NCBI GenBank assembly: GCA_009916335.1
Contig: SAAR01000003.1
Location: forward strand, 1-39,108
DNA: 39,108 nucleotides
From: Erysipelotrichia bacterium
Lineage (GTDB): Bacteria; Bacillota_I; Bacilli_A; Erysipelotrichales; Erysipelotrichaceae
Direction of reading: 5' to 3'
Notes under the pieces: generated by a model
What the model saw: only the letters and a program-made list of their open reading frames with translations
Databases searched by the model: none
Told to the model about the DNA's origin: nothing
Program-made: the position numbers and the translations under genes
Shown: positions 16,432 to 25,069 of the stretch, piece after piece
How the letters are laid out: each line of letters starts with the position of its first letter
How positions within the stretch are numbered: the first letter of the stretch is position 1

Positions 16432-16487
16432 TTAGTTTAAACTAACATATTAATTGACGAACACTTCTGAATGTGATAGTGTATATA
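16432..16487 (+). promoter_or_regulatory. Perfect palindrome and putative promoter before the ybaN-like operon
   Basis: TTAGTTTAAACTAA at 16432-16445 is a perfect 14-bp palindrome, a likely operator. TTGACG at 16454-16459 could be a -35, but no ideal -10 follows at 17 nt; GATAGT at 16475-16480 (preceded by an extended TGT) or TATATA at 16482-16487 are candidates. The promoter call is tentative; the palindrome is certain. Confidence 0.45.
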
Positions 16488-16524
16488 TGTTAGATAAGGT
16501 TAACTTAAAGTGAAAGGAGATTTC

Positions 16525-16908
16525 ATGAAATATATATATTTTATTCTTGCTTTAATTTTTACAGGCATTGGCTGTATTGGGATTGTTTTACCGATCTTAC
16601 TAACCACACCATTCTTATTGTTGGCGTTATTTTTGTATGCGAAAAGTAGTGAACGTGCTAAAACTTGGTTTATGAATACACGCATTTATCAAAAATACCT
16701 AGATCACTTTGTGAAAGATAGGGCAATGACCTTAAAAAGTAAAATAATAATTTTGAGCTTTGCCTCTTCAATGCTTATTTTTGCTTTTATAATAATGGAA
16801 AATGTGATTGGTAGAATATTCATCGTGATGCTTATTGTATTTAAATATTATTATTTTATTGTACATATTAAAACCATTCCACAAAAAATGGAGATCAACT
16901 ATGATTAA
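16525..16908 (+). CDS. YbaN/DUF454 family small membrane protein
   Basis: A 127-residue protein with about four membrane segments. The opening GIGCIGIVLPILLTTPFLLLALFLYAKSS (described in outline) is the DUF454 signature, followed by the conserved KTWFMNTRIYQKYL stretch. The biochemical role of the family is not established. A GTG at 16510 is in frame but overlaps the ribosome site AGGAG (16515-16519), so 16525 is the start. Its 3' end overlaps the ABC exporter gene by 8 nt, and it heads a four-gene unit of redox flavour. Confidence 0.82.
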   Translation: MKYIYFILALIFTGIGCIGIVLPILLTTPFLLLALFLYAKSSERAKTWFMNTRIYQKYLDHFVKDRAMTLKSKIIILSFASSMLIFAFIIMENVIGRIFIVMLIVFKYYYFIVHIKTIPQKMEINYD

Positions 16909-18646
16909 TAAGCGTTTGTTTGCATATTTAGGTAGTGATAAAAAATATGTATATTTGCAAGTGTTCGTGCAGTGGATTGCTCTGCTTTTACAAATTATAC
17001 TTATTTTTATTTTAGGTGAAATGTTGAATACTTTATTTTTAAAAGGTGCATTAGCGAATACGATGCTGTTTTCTTGTGTGTTCTTATTAGTTGTTTTATT
17101 GCTTATGAAAGGGATAATGCGTTATGTAAGTCATGTATTATCCTATTATAGTGGAGAAAAGGTAAAAGGAAAACTTAGAAAAAGTATTTATGAAAAGTTG
17201 TTAGCGCTCAATGTGAATTATATACACTATGTTTCTACCTCGCAAATTACACAGTTAAGTGTAGAAGGAGTAGATCAGCTAGAAACGTATTATGCGAAAT
17301 ATTTGCCACAGCTATTTTATAGCTTGTTAGCACCGTTTACATTGTTTTTATTGCTTTTTCGTATTGAATGGAAAAGTGCATTGCTACTTCTTTTTTGTGT
17401 TCCTTTAATTCCATTGTCTATTATTGCTGTACAGAGGTTTGCGAAAAAGTTATTAAATAAGTATTGGGGTATGTATACTAATTTAGGAGAGCGTTTCTTA
17501 GATAATATAAAAGGATTGACAACGGCAAAGATTTATCAAAGTGATGCCTACCAGCATAAAAAGATGAATGAAGAAGCAGAGAAATTTCGTAAGATTACCA
17601 TGCGAGTATTAATCATGCAGTTAAACTCTATCAGTATCATGGATCTTGTTGCTTTTGGGGGTGCAGCGATTGCGATGCTTATGGTGTTACATGCTTTTTT
17701 AGCCGATCAAATATCTTTAGGGAATGCGTTTGTGATGATTATGCTAAGTGCTGAGTTTTTTATTCCTTTGCGTTTATTAGGTTCCTTTTTTCATATCGCA
17801 ATGAATGGAAATGCAGCAGCGACACAAATTTTTGCTTTTCTTGATGTAGAGGTAAATAAACAAGAAGAGGACAAGGTATCTATTAAAAAGATGCATATGG
17901 AAGTAAAAGATGTTTGTTATGCATATCAAAGTGGACAAAATGTAGTAAGTGATATTTGCATGCAATTACAAAATAAAGGTGCGTATGCGCTTGTTGGGGA
18001 AAGTGGAAGTGGGAAAAGTACGCTTTCAGCTTTATTGAGTAAGCGTTTTTCACCTACCGATGGAGAAATTAAAATAGATGGTATAAAACTAGAGGATATT
18101 GCGCATAAGACATTAATGCAGTGGATTACATTAGTGGATCATCAAGCGTTTTTATTTAAAGGAAGTGTTCGTTCTAATTTATTATATGGTAAAGAGAATG
18201 CAAGTGAACAAGAAATGTTTCATGCATTGAAACAAGTGAATTTATATGATTTTGTGATGGCACAAGGGGGATTAGATTTTGCTATCTTAGAAAAAGGAGC
18301 GAATTTATCAGGTGGGCAGGCACAACGCTTAAGTATTGCTAGAGCTTTATTGCATGATACACCTATGTATATTTTTGATGAAGCCACTTCTAATATTGAT
18401 GTGGAAAGCGAAAATGATATTATGCAGGTGATTACGATGTTGTCAAAAACAAAGGTTGTTTTAATGATTACGCATCGTTTAGCGAATATTAAACATTTTG
18501 ATCATATTTTTGTTTTAGACAAAGGGAAATTAATAGGGGAAGGAAGTCATGAAAAGTTGTATGCACAAAATCAGGTATATAAACAGATGGTGGATACACA
18601 AAATCATATCGAAAGTTATGTGAAAGGAGAAAGCTATGCGACATAA
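16901..18646 (+). CDS. ABC exporter half-transporter, CydD-like
   Basis: A 581-residue fused permease-ATPase. The N-terminal six-helix exporter domain covers about 1-310; the ATPase follows with Walker A LVGESGSGKSTL near 363, signature NLSGGQAQRLSIARALL near 467 and Walker B MYIFDEATSNID near 487, then the switch His in ITHRLANI. Architecture and pairing with the next gene resemble CydD of the CydDC cysteine/glutathione (or heme) exporter. Start ATG at 16901 is supported by GGAG at 16890-16893; an upstream in-frame ATG at 16835 lies inside the ybaN-like gene. cydAB oxidase genes are not seen here, so the CydD label is by similarity of layout only. Confidence 0.82.
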   Translation: MINKRLFAYLGSDKKYVYLQVFVQWIALLLQIILIFILGEMLNTLFLKGALANTMLFSCVFLLVVLLLMKGIMRYVSHVLSYYSGEKVKGKLRKSIYEKLLALNVNYIHYVSTSQITQLSVEGVDQLETYYAKYLPQLFYSLLAPFTLFLLLFRIEWKSALLLLFCVPLIPLSIIAVQRFAKKLLNKYWGMYTNLGERFLDNIKGLTTAKIYQSDAYQHKKMNEEAEKFRKITMRVLIMQLNSISIMDLVAFGGAAIAMLMVLHAFLADQISLGNAFVMIMLSAEFFIPLRLLGSFFHIAMNGNAAATQIFAFLDVEVNKQEEDKVSIKKMHMEVKDVCYAYQSGQNVVSDICMQLQNKGAYALVGESGSGKSTLSALLSKRFSPTDGEIKIDGIKLEDIAHKTLMQWITLVDHQAFLFKGSVRSNLLYGKENASEQEMFHALKQVNLYDFVMAQGGLDFAILEKGANLSGGQAQRLSIARALLHDTPMYIFDEATSNIDVESENDIMQVITMLSKTKVVLMITHRLANIKHFDHIFVLDKGKLIGEGSHEKLYAQNQVYKQMVDTQNHIESYVKGESYAT

Positions 18647-20291
18647 AAGTGGTTTAGAAGTGATTGTGAAATTAATCGCATTAGTCAAAGGTATGCGGTT
18701 CACTATGTTAGTCGCCATTATCTTAGGGATTCTTGGTAATCTTGCTTCCATTTTTTTAACTATTTTATCTGGCGAAGTGCTAGTGGATATTTTACATAAG
18801 CAAAGTACACACATAACTATGTGGATAACACTGATTCTTATCTTTGCTTTTGCTCGTGGTTTCTTACGCTATGGTGAACAAGCATGCAACCATTTTATCG
18901 CTTTTACGTTATTGGCGATGATTCGTGATCGTGTTTTTTCACAATTAAGAAAATTAGCACCTGCGAAATTATATGGAAAGGAAAAAGGAAATTTAATTGC
19001 TATGCTGACAAGTGATGTAGAATTATTGGAAGTGTTTTACGCCCATACGATTTCTCCTGTTATGATTGCCTTAATCGTTTCGCTTGTTTTACTTTTTTAT
19101 CTTGCTCAATTTCATTGGTGGTTAGTTTTATGGGCAGCATTCGCCTATCTAAGTGTGGGTTTTATATTACCTATGTTTATTGCGAAATTAGCAAAACAAA
19201 GTGGGGCAAACTATCGTCATCAGGTTGCACAGTTGAACACTTATGTTTTAGAATCAATTCATGGCTTAACGATTGTTGATCAATACAATCAAGGAAAACA
19301 ACATTTACACAAGATGGATTCGATGAACAATACATTAAATAACCTTAATAAAAAGTTAAAAAAAGTAGAAGGGATTACGAGTGCATTAAGTGAGATAGGC
19401 ATTTTATTCTTTTCCTTGATGATGTTTTTGCTTGCTGCATATTTATATACACAAAAAGAGATCCCTTTTGATGCAGTTTTATTATCTACGATTGCGATGA
19501 TGTCCTCGTTTGGACCAGTGAATGCTCTTTCTGCTTTGGCAAATAATTTGGCCATTACGTTTGCAAGTGGAGAACGGGTTTTATCTTTGTTGGAAGAAGA
19601 GGCTAAAATTGAGGAAGTAGAAATAGGAGAAGAGGGAGCTTTTGCTTCTATGGATATGAATGATGTTTCTTTCTCCTATGATGAAGAATTGATTTTAAAG
19701 GATATTCACTTATCGTTTGAAAGCGATAAAATTTATGGAATAAAAGGAAAAAGTGGTTCTGGGAAAAGTACGTTATTAAAATTAATGATGCGTTTTTATG
19801 ATGTGAAGCAAGGTTGTATACAAATGAATCAAGAGAATATTAAACAATGGAAAACAAGTGCGTTAAGAGAGAATGAAAGCTATGTCACACAAGAAACCTA
19901 TCTGTTTGATGATAGTATTAGACATAATATTAAACTGGCGAATCTAAATGCGAGTGAAGAAGAGATTATACAAGCTTGTAAACAAGCGAATATACATGCA
20001 TTTATTATGACTTTACAAGATGGCTATGATACAAAAATAGGAGCTTTAAGCAATCCCTTATCAGGAGGGGAAAGACAGCGAATAGGCTTAGCAAGAGCAT
20101 TCTTACACGATGCTAAACTGCTTTTATTAGATGAACCAACGAGCAATTTGGATAGTTTAAATGAAGCAATGATCATGAAATCAATAAAGGATAATGCTGC
20201 TTCTAAAAGTGTTGTGATTGTTTCTCATCGTGATTCTTCTTTACAGATCTGTGATGAAATTATACCAATGGCAGAAGGGAGAAATTCATGA
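18636..20291 (+). CDS. ABC exporter half-transporter, CydC-like
   Basis: A 551-residue fused permease-ATPase, the probable heterodimer partner of the preceding protein. Walker A KGKSGSGKSTLLKLMM is near residue 370, signature PLSGGERQRIGLARAFL near 475 and Walker B LLLLDEPTSNLD near 495, then VVIVSHRDSSL. The ATG lies 11 nt inside the upstream gene behind AAAGGAG at 18623-18629, a sign of coupled synthesis. Both halves have intact motifs, so both nucleotide sites could work. Likely substrates, by analogy with CydDC, are thiols or another redox-active small molecule, but a peptide or lipid exporter cannot be excluded. Confidence 0.82.
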   Translation: MRHKSGLEVIVKLIALVKGMRFTMLVAIILGILGNLASIFLTILSGEVLVDILHKQSTHITMWITLILIFAFARGFLRYGEQACNHFIAFTLLAMIRDRVFSQLRKLAPAKLYGKEKGNLIAMLTSDVELLEVFYAHTISPVMIALIVSLVLLFYLAQFHWWLVLWAAFAYLSVGFILPMFIAKLAKQSGANYRHQVAQLNTYVLESIHGLTIVDQYNQGKQHLHKMDSMNNTLNNLNKKLKKVEGITSALSEIGILFFSLMMFLLAAYLYTQKEIPFDAVLLSTIAMMSSFGPVNALSALANNLAITFASGERVLSLLEEEAKIEEVEIGEEGAFASMDMNDVSFSYDEELILKDIHLSFESDKIYGIKGKSGSGKSTLLKLMMRFYDVKQGCIQMNQENIKQWKTSALRENESYVTQETYLFDDSIRHNIKLANLNASEEEIIQACKQANIHAFIMTLQDGYDTKIGALSNPLSGGERQRIGLARAFLHDAKLLLLDEPTSNLDSLNEAMIMKSIKDNAASKSVVIVSHRDSSLQICDEIIPMAEGRNS

Positions 20292-20590
20292 AAACAAGCG
20301 ATAAACGCAATAAAGAAAAGCGAGTTGTCGATTTGATGATTCGCTTATATGAAAACAAGCACAACGTGGATTTAAGTGCATTAAAAGTATATGCAAACAA
20401 ACGTATTGATCGTTGTCCTTTTATGGAGGAAAAAAGTTTTTGTTCAAGTTGTAAAGTGCATTGTTATCAAAATGAATATCGTAAACAAATGCAACTTGTC
20501 ATGCGTTACTCAGGAAAGAGAATGTTATTTTATCACCCCGTTTTAGCAATTCGCCATGTGATTGAAATGAAAAGACAAAAAAATCAATAA
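20288..20590 (+). CDS. Small Cys-rich protein of the nitrous oxide-stimulated promoter (NOS_P) family
   Basis: A 100-residue basic protein without membrane segments. Four cysteines are arranged as Cys43 (RCPF), Cys52, Cys55 and Cys59 (CSSCKVHCY), suggesting a metal or iron-sulfur site. The C-terminal VMRYSGKRMLFYHPVLAIRHV matches the NOS_P family pattern. The family name reflects historical annotation; no mechanism is established. ATGA overlap with the ABC gene ties it to the operon. Its partnership with a CydDC-like exporter and YbaN points to redox or metal handling (inference). Confidence 0.8.
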   Translation: MKTSDKRNKEKRVVDLMIRLYENKHNVDLSALKVYANKRIDRCPFMEEKSFCSSCKVHCYQNEYRKQMQLVMRYSGKRMLFYHPVLAIRHVIEMKRQKNQ

Positions 20591-20650
20591 GTATGATTAT
20601 TTTGTTAGGGGTAGGATATGTGTATCCGTTGTTTAAAATTCATCTTTTCC

Positions 20651-20679
20651 TTGAAAAAGCAAGTGAAATTGACTATAAT
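20651..20679 (+). promoter_or_regulatory. Promoter of pheST
   Basis: TTGAAA at 20651-20656, 17-nt spacer, TATAAT at 20674-20679. Transcription would start near 20686 and produce the T-box leader. Confidence 0.85.
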
Positions 20680-20685
20680 AAATCC

Positions 20686-20907
20686 TGTTAGAACACGTTG
20701 ATCAGGAGTAGTAGTAGATTTCACTTTTCTTTAGGGAGATGCATTCATGGACTGTAAGATGCATTAGAAAAGCATTTATGAATTCACCTGTGAGTGAGAG
20801 TTAATCCTCTTCCGTTTCATACGGTTATCATGAAATAAAGTGTGTCGCAAGATGAAATAGGATGGTACCGCGTATATTTACGTTCCTATACTTGTGCTTT
20901 TTTTTTA
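20686..20907 (+). ncRNA. T-box riboswitch, tRNA-Phe responsive
   Basis: The leader carries a stem I region rich in AGTAGTAG, a distal AGGGAG element, and a specifier loop reading GAATTCACC in which TTC (20783-20785) is a Phe codon. The T-box sequence GGTACCGCG is at 20864-20872. A terminator hairpin pairs ATAGGA (20857-20862) with TCCTAT (20884-20889), followed by a nine-T run at 20898-20906. Uncharged tRNA-Phe would bind the specifier and the T-box bulge, stabilise the antiterminator and turn on pheS-pheT. Confidence 0.93.
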
Positions 20908-20943
20908 TCAAAAAGTGCAACTTATCAAAGAAAGGATATGACT

Positions 20944-21978
20944 ATGAGTAAATTAGATGAATTAAGAGAAGAAGGTCTTAAAAAGATTGCCGAAGCGAAA
21001 GATAGTAAAATACTACAAGAATTAAGAGTGAACTATCTTGGGAAAAAAGGACCGATTCAAGAAGTGATGAAAATGATGAAAGACTTGTCAAAGGAAGAAC
21101 GTCCAAAGTTTGGTGCACAAGTAAATGAGATTAAAGAGTTGATTGCTAATGCGATTGAAACAAAGAAGGCAGAAATAGAAACATTAGAAATGAATGCCAA
21201 ATTAGAACAGGAAAAGATTGATATCACATTAGATGGGTATACGCCCAATCTAGCAAATATTCACCCTTTAAATTTAGTGGTTCAAGAGATGGAAGATTTG
21301 TTTATTGGTCTTGGTTATAGTATTGAAGAAGGACCAGAGGTGGAACTTGATTTATATAACTTTGAAAGAGCAAATATTCCTAAGGATCACCCAGCTAGAG
21401 ATATGCAGGATACTTTTTATATTGATGCACAGCGTTTACTTAGAACACATACAACAGCGATTCAGATGCGTGTTTTAGAAAAAGAAGCACCAAAATTGCC
21501 AATTAAAGTGATTTGTCCAGGTAAGGTGTATCGTCGCGATGATGATGATGCGACGCATTCTCATCAATTTACACAAATTGAAGGGCTTGTTGTTGCAGAA
21601 AACATTCGTTTAAGTGATTTAAAAGGAACGCTTGAATTTGTGGCGAAGAAAATGTTTGGGGAAAGTCGTACGATTCGTTTTAGACCAAGCTATTTCCAGT
21701 TTACAGAACCAAGTGTAGAAGTTGATGTTTCTTGTCATATGTGTGGTGGTAAAGGGTGTCCAACATGTAAAGGAACAGGTTGGATTGAAATTTTAGGGGC
21801 TGGTATGGTACACCCTAACGTATTAGAAATGGCAGGTTATGATGCTAGTAAGTGCAGTGGTTTTGCTTTTGGAATTGGGGCAGAACGTGTCGCTATGTTA
21901 AAATACGGGATTGATGATATTCGTCATTTCTATACAAATGATATTCGTTTTAATAAAACGTTTACAAGATTTGAGTAA
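20944..21978 (+). CDS. pheS: Phenylalanine--tRNA ligase, alpha subunit
   Basis: About 344 residues; catalytic subunit of the alpha2beta2 enzyme. It has the N-terminal coiled-coil arm (1-85), then class II motifs: [33 protein letters not shown], the motif 2 region [20 protein letters not shown], and motif 3 [18 protein letters not shown]. The Cys-rich insert [17 protein letters not shown] near residue 265 is usual in Gram-positive PheS. The frame extends back through the T-box to 20842; AAAGGA at 20931-20936 is 7 nt from the ATG at 20944 and only 1 nt from the ATG at 20938, so 20944 is chosen. Confidence 0.95.
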   Translation: MSKLDELREEGLKKIAEAKDSKILQELRVNYLGKKGPIQEVMKMMKDLSKEERPKFGAQVNEIKELIANAIETKKAEIETLEMNAKLEQEKIDITLDGYTPNLANIHPLNLVVQEMEDLFIGLGYSIEEGPEVELDLYNFERANIPKDHPARDMQDTFYIDAQRLLRTHTTAIQMRVLEKEAPKLPIKVICPGKVYRRDDDDATHSHQFTQIEGLVVAENIRLSDLKGTLEFVAKKMFGESRTIRFRPSYFQFTEPSVEVDVSCHMCGGKGCPTCKGTGWIEILGAGMVHPNVLEMAGYDASKCSGFAFGIGAERVAMLKYGIDDIRHFYTNDIRFNKTFTRFE

Positions 21979-21989
21979 AGGAGAACAAC

Positions 21990-24383
21990 ATGTTAATTAG
22001 TAAAAAGTGGCTTAGTCAATATATGGATCTTAGCGATATTTCTATGGAAGAAGTAGCCGATAAGATTACCAATGCAGGACTAGAGGTAGAAGGAATTGAA
22101 TATGGCTCAACAGCCAGTGGACTTGTGATTGGGTATGTCGAAGAATGTGTTGATCACCCTGATTCAGATCATTTGCATGTTTGTCAGGTAAATGATGGTA
22201 AAACGATTCGTCAGATTGTTTGTGGAGCACCTAATGTAAGAGCAGGATTAAAAGTCATTGTGGCTTTACCAGGGGCAAAACTTCCAGGGGGACAAATTAA
22301 AGAAGGTGTCATTCGTGGGGTAGAAAGCAATGGTATGATTTGTTCATTGTTAGAATTAGGTGTTGATGCAAAATCATTAAGCGATAAGCAAAAAGAAGGT
22401 ATTGAGGAATTAGCTGATGATGCCCTTGTTGGTAATCAAGAGGTATTGGCTTATCTTGGTTTAGATGATATTACGTTAGATGTGGGTTTAACACCAAATC
22501 GTAGTGATTGTTTGGCAGCTTTTGCGATGGCAAAAGAAAGTGCAGCAATCCTAAATAAAAAAGTAACACTGCCTGCGTATGAAGGTTGTGCAGATATTGG
22601 GACACCAACGCAGTTAAAAGTATCTTCCTTAAGCGATAAATGTCCTTTATATTTAGGAAAGATCATTCGTGAAGTAACCATTAAAGAAAGTCCTAAATGG
22701 ATTAAAGAATTATTACGATCAGCGAATATTAAAAGTATTAATAATGTTGTCGATATTTCTAACTTAGTTATGTTAGAAACAGGACAACCATTGCATTTCT
22801 TTGATTTAGATAAACTAGCTAAAGAAGAAATCGTTGTTAGAGATGATTTAACTTGTGATTATACAGCATTAGATGAAGTAACATACCATATTGAAGCTGG
22901 GGATATTATGATTACAGTGGATGGAAAACCATGTGCCATTGGTGGTATTATGGGTGGTGAAGATTCTAAAATTGATGAACATACCAAAGGTATTTTAATT
23001 GAATCTGCTACTTTTAATAGCGTTAGTATTCGTAATAGTGCTAGAAGATTAAATTTAAATACAGACGCAAGTATTCGCAATAGTAAAAATATTGAAGCAA
23101 ATGCTCCTTATGCAGCGATGGATCGTGCCGTACAATTATTAATAGAATATGCTGATGCAAAGGGCATTGAAGAAACTGCTAGCAATTGTGAAAAGAAGAT
23201 TACCTTAAAAGAAATAGATGTGAATTTAAAACGTATCAATGCTTTATTAGGAACTACTTTTAGTAGTGAACAAGTGCTTGATGTATTGACTCGTTTAGAT
23301 TTAAAGCCAACGATCAATGGCGAAGATATTCATGTGGTGATTCCTACTTATCGTCAAGATTTAAGTATGGAAGCAGATATTGCGGAAGAAATTATTCGTA
23401 TGCTAGGATTTGATGATTTAGCTAGTACAATGCCAGTGATGCCTGCAACAGTAGGGGCATTGACACCTCGTCAAGCGATGCGTAGAAATTTAAAAAACAT
23501 ACTAACAAAACAAGGGTACTATGAAGCGATAACATATACATTAGTGAGTGAAGAACATGTAAAAGATGCGATTATGCCTTTTGCAACACATGTTACACTT
23601 GCTTCGCCAATGAGTGAAGATCGTAAAATTGTGCGTACGAGTATTTTACCTAGCTTGTTAGATAGTGTGGCATATAACACAGCACGTTCCATTAAAGATA
23701 TTCCTTTATTTGAAATTAGTAATGTTTATTCTACAGAACGTGTAGAAGAACGTTTAGCAATTGTGTTAAGTGGTTCATTACAGAAATGTCGTTGGGCAAA
23801 ATTTGATGTGAAAGCAGACTTTTATACTATGAAAGGACTTGTTAGCTCCCTTTTAAGTAACTTAGGCTTTACATCAGCAAGAATTAGCTTTAAAGAAAAT
23901 GAATTAGACCAAACACATTTCCACCCATACCAAAGTGCTAGTGTTTATCTTGGTAAGGAACTATTAGGTATCATTGGTAAGATTCATCCAGCCATGGCTA
24001 AGAAATATGGTGTCAATGATGATTGTGTGATGTGTGAATTAAACTTAGAAATTGTACTTAATGCGAAAAAAGGAAAAGTGAAATTTGAACCAATTAGTAA
24101 ATATCCACAGATTACTCGAGATTTGGCATTTGTTGTAAAAGAAGATGTGGAAGTTGCGAATATTATTAAAGCCATTAAAAAGAATGGTAAAAACGTAATT
24201 CAAAATGTGGAAGTGTTCGATGTCTATAAAGGGGAACATGTAGAAAAAGGGTATAAGTCAATTGCCTTGTCCATTGTTTTCCAATCGAAAGAGCGTACAT
24301 TAAAAGATGATGAAATTAATGAAATTCATGAAAATATTTTAACAACATTGAAAAAAGAAGTGAATGCACAATTAAGAGGTTAA
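21990..24383 (+). CDS. pheT: Phenylalanine--tRNA ligase, beta subunit
   Basis: A 797-residue partner of PheS, full length. Domains in order: EMAP-like tRNA-binding fold with HPDSDHLHVCQVNDG and CGAPNVRAGLKV (about 40-150), B3/B4 editing domain with GQPLHFFDLDKL and AIGGIMGGEDS (about 205-395), B5 (about 405-475), the catalytic-like core, and the C-terminal ferredoxin-like anticodon-binding domain starting near KYPQITRDLAFVV. It removes Tyr mischarged on tRNA-Phe. AAAGGAG precedes the start and only 11 nt separate it from pheS. Confidence 0.96.
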   Translation: MLISKKWLSQYMDLSDISMEEVADKITNAGLEVEGIEYGSTASGLVIGYVEECVDHPDSDHLHVCQVNDGKTIRQIVCGAPNVRAGLKVIVALPGAKLPGGQIKEGVIRGVESNGMICSLLELGVDAKSLSDKQKEGIEELADDALVGNQEVLAYLGLDDITLDVGLTPNRSDCLAAFAMAKESAAILNKKVTLPAYEGCADIGTPTQLKVSSLSDKCPLYLGKIIREVTIKESPKWIKELLRSANIKSINNVVDISNLVMLETGQPLHFFDLDKLAKEEIVVRDDLTCDYTALDEVTYHIEAGDIMITVDGKPCAIGGIMGGEDSKIDEHTKGILIESATFNSVSIRNSARRLNLNTDASIRNSKNIEANAPYAAMDRAVQLLIEYADAKGIEETASNCEKKITLKEIDVNLKRINALLGTTFSSEQVLDVLTRLDLKPTINGEDIHVVIPTYRQDLSMEADIAEEIIRMLGFDDLASTMPVMPATVGALTPRQAMRRNLKNILTKQGYYEAITYTLVSEEHVKDAIMPFATHVTLASPMSEDRKIVRTSILPSLLDSVAYNTARSIKDIPLFEISNVYSTERVEERLAIVLSGSLQKCRWAKFDVKADFYTMKGLVSSLLSNLGFTSARISFKENELDQTHFHPYQSASVYLGKELLGIIGKIHPAMAKKYGVNDDCVMCELNLEIVLNAKKGKVKFEPISKYPQITRDLAFVVKEDVEVANIIKAIKKNGKNVIQNVEVFDVYKGEHVEKGYKSIALSIVFQSKERTLKDDEINEIHENILTTLKKEVNAQLRG

Positions 24384-24389
24384 GGGGAA

Positions 24390-24420
24390 AGAGGATATAA
24401 TGAAAATTATGTCCTTTTTT
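24390..24420 (+). terminator. Terminator of pheST
   Basis: A 9-bp stem (24393-24401 with 24406-24414, one G-T pair) capped by a GAAA tetraloop and followed by six T residues. Confidence 0.85.
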
Positions 24421-24527
24421 CATGTCTGTAAGTAAATCATGGTGTGCTTTCTTTTGTAAAAAGGCATTTTATTTTCTATTGTTTTGAACAAGTGATATAA
24501 TTTAAACAAGGAATGGAGGTAGTGAAG

Positions 24528-24986
24528 ATGTTAAGTGAAAAGATGAAAGCACCTGATTTTTTGTTGATGGATGAGCAAGGGAATGCACATGCATTAAAGG
24601 ATTATAAAGGGAAAAAGGTAGTTGTTTATTTTTACCCAAAAGATAATACACCAGGGTGTACAAAACAAGCGTGTGCGTTTAAAGCGTTGTATGAAGAATT
24701 TAAAAAAATAGGTGTGGTTGTAATCGGTATTAGTAAAGACTCACAAAAAGCACATCAAAACTTTATTGCCAAATATGAATTGCCCTTTTTATTGTTAAGT
24801 GATCCTGATTTAGAGGCGATTAATGCTTATGATGTGTGGCAAGAGAAAAAAATGTGTGGTAAAACATATATGGGTGTTGTGCGTTCTACTTATGTGATTG
24901 ATGAAGAGGGATTTATTATTAAAGTTTATCCAAAAGCATCACCAGATAAGAATGCCAGTGAAATTCTTGCCTTTTTAAATAGTTAA
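24528..24986 (+). CDS. bcp: Bcp/PrxQ-type thiol peroxidase
   Basis: A 152-residue peroxiredoxin reducing H2O2 and organic peroxides with thioredoxin. The active site TPGCTKQACAF has the peroxidatic Cys and, five residues later, the resolving Cys, which defines the atypical two-Cys PrxQ group. PKDNTPGCT and SKDSQKAHQNFIAKYELPF are typical. The in-frame ATG at 24513 lies in the ribosome site; TGGAGGT (24514-24520) is 7 nt before the ATG at 24528. A TATAAT -10 at 24496-24501 indicates a single-gene transcript, ended by the hairpin right after the stop. Confidence 0.93.
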   Translation: MLSEKMKAPDFLLMDEQGNAHALKDYKGKKVVVYFYPKDNTPGCTKQACAFKALYEEFKKIGVVVIGISKDSQKAHQNFIAKYELPFLLLSDPDLEAINAYDVWQEKKMCGKTYMGVVRSTYVIDEEGFIIKVYPKASPDKNASEILAFLNS

Positions 24987-24990
24987 TGGA

Positions 24991-25015
24991 AATGGGGTGA
25001 AAAACTCCATTTTTT
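24991..25015 (+). terminator. Terminator of the peroxiredoxin gene
   Basis: AATGGGGT (24991-24998) pairs with ACTCCATT (25004-25011, one G-T pair) around GAAAA, followed by T residues. Confidence 0.8.
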
Positions 25016-25069
25016 CTTTGCCAATTCATAATGAATGTTCCTTTTTCATATAGTGAATTGAGGTATGAT

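Noticed and set aside
20614..20627. Hairpin GGATA-TGTG-TATCC after the NOS_P-family gene as a terminator
   Set aside because: Only 5 bp and no T run follows; read-through into the pheST promoter region cannot be excluded.
20842..20943. N-terminal extension of pheS
   Set aside because: It would translate the T-box antiterminator and terminator; the ribosome site is right before 20944.
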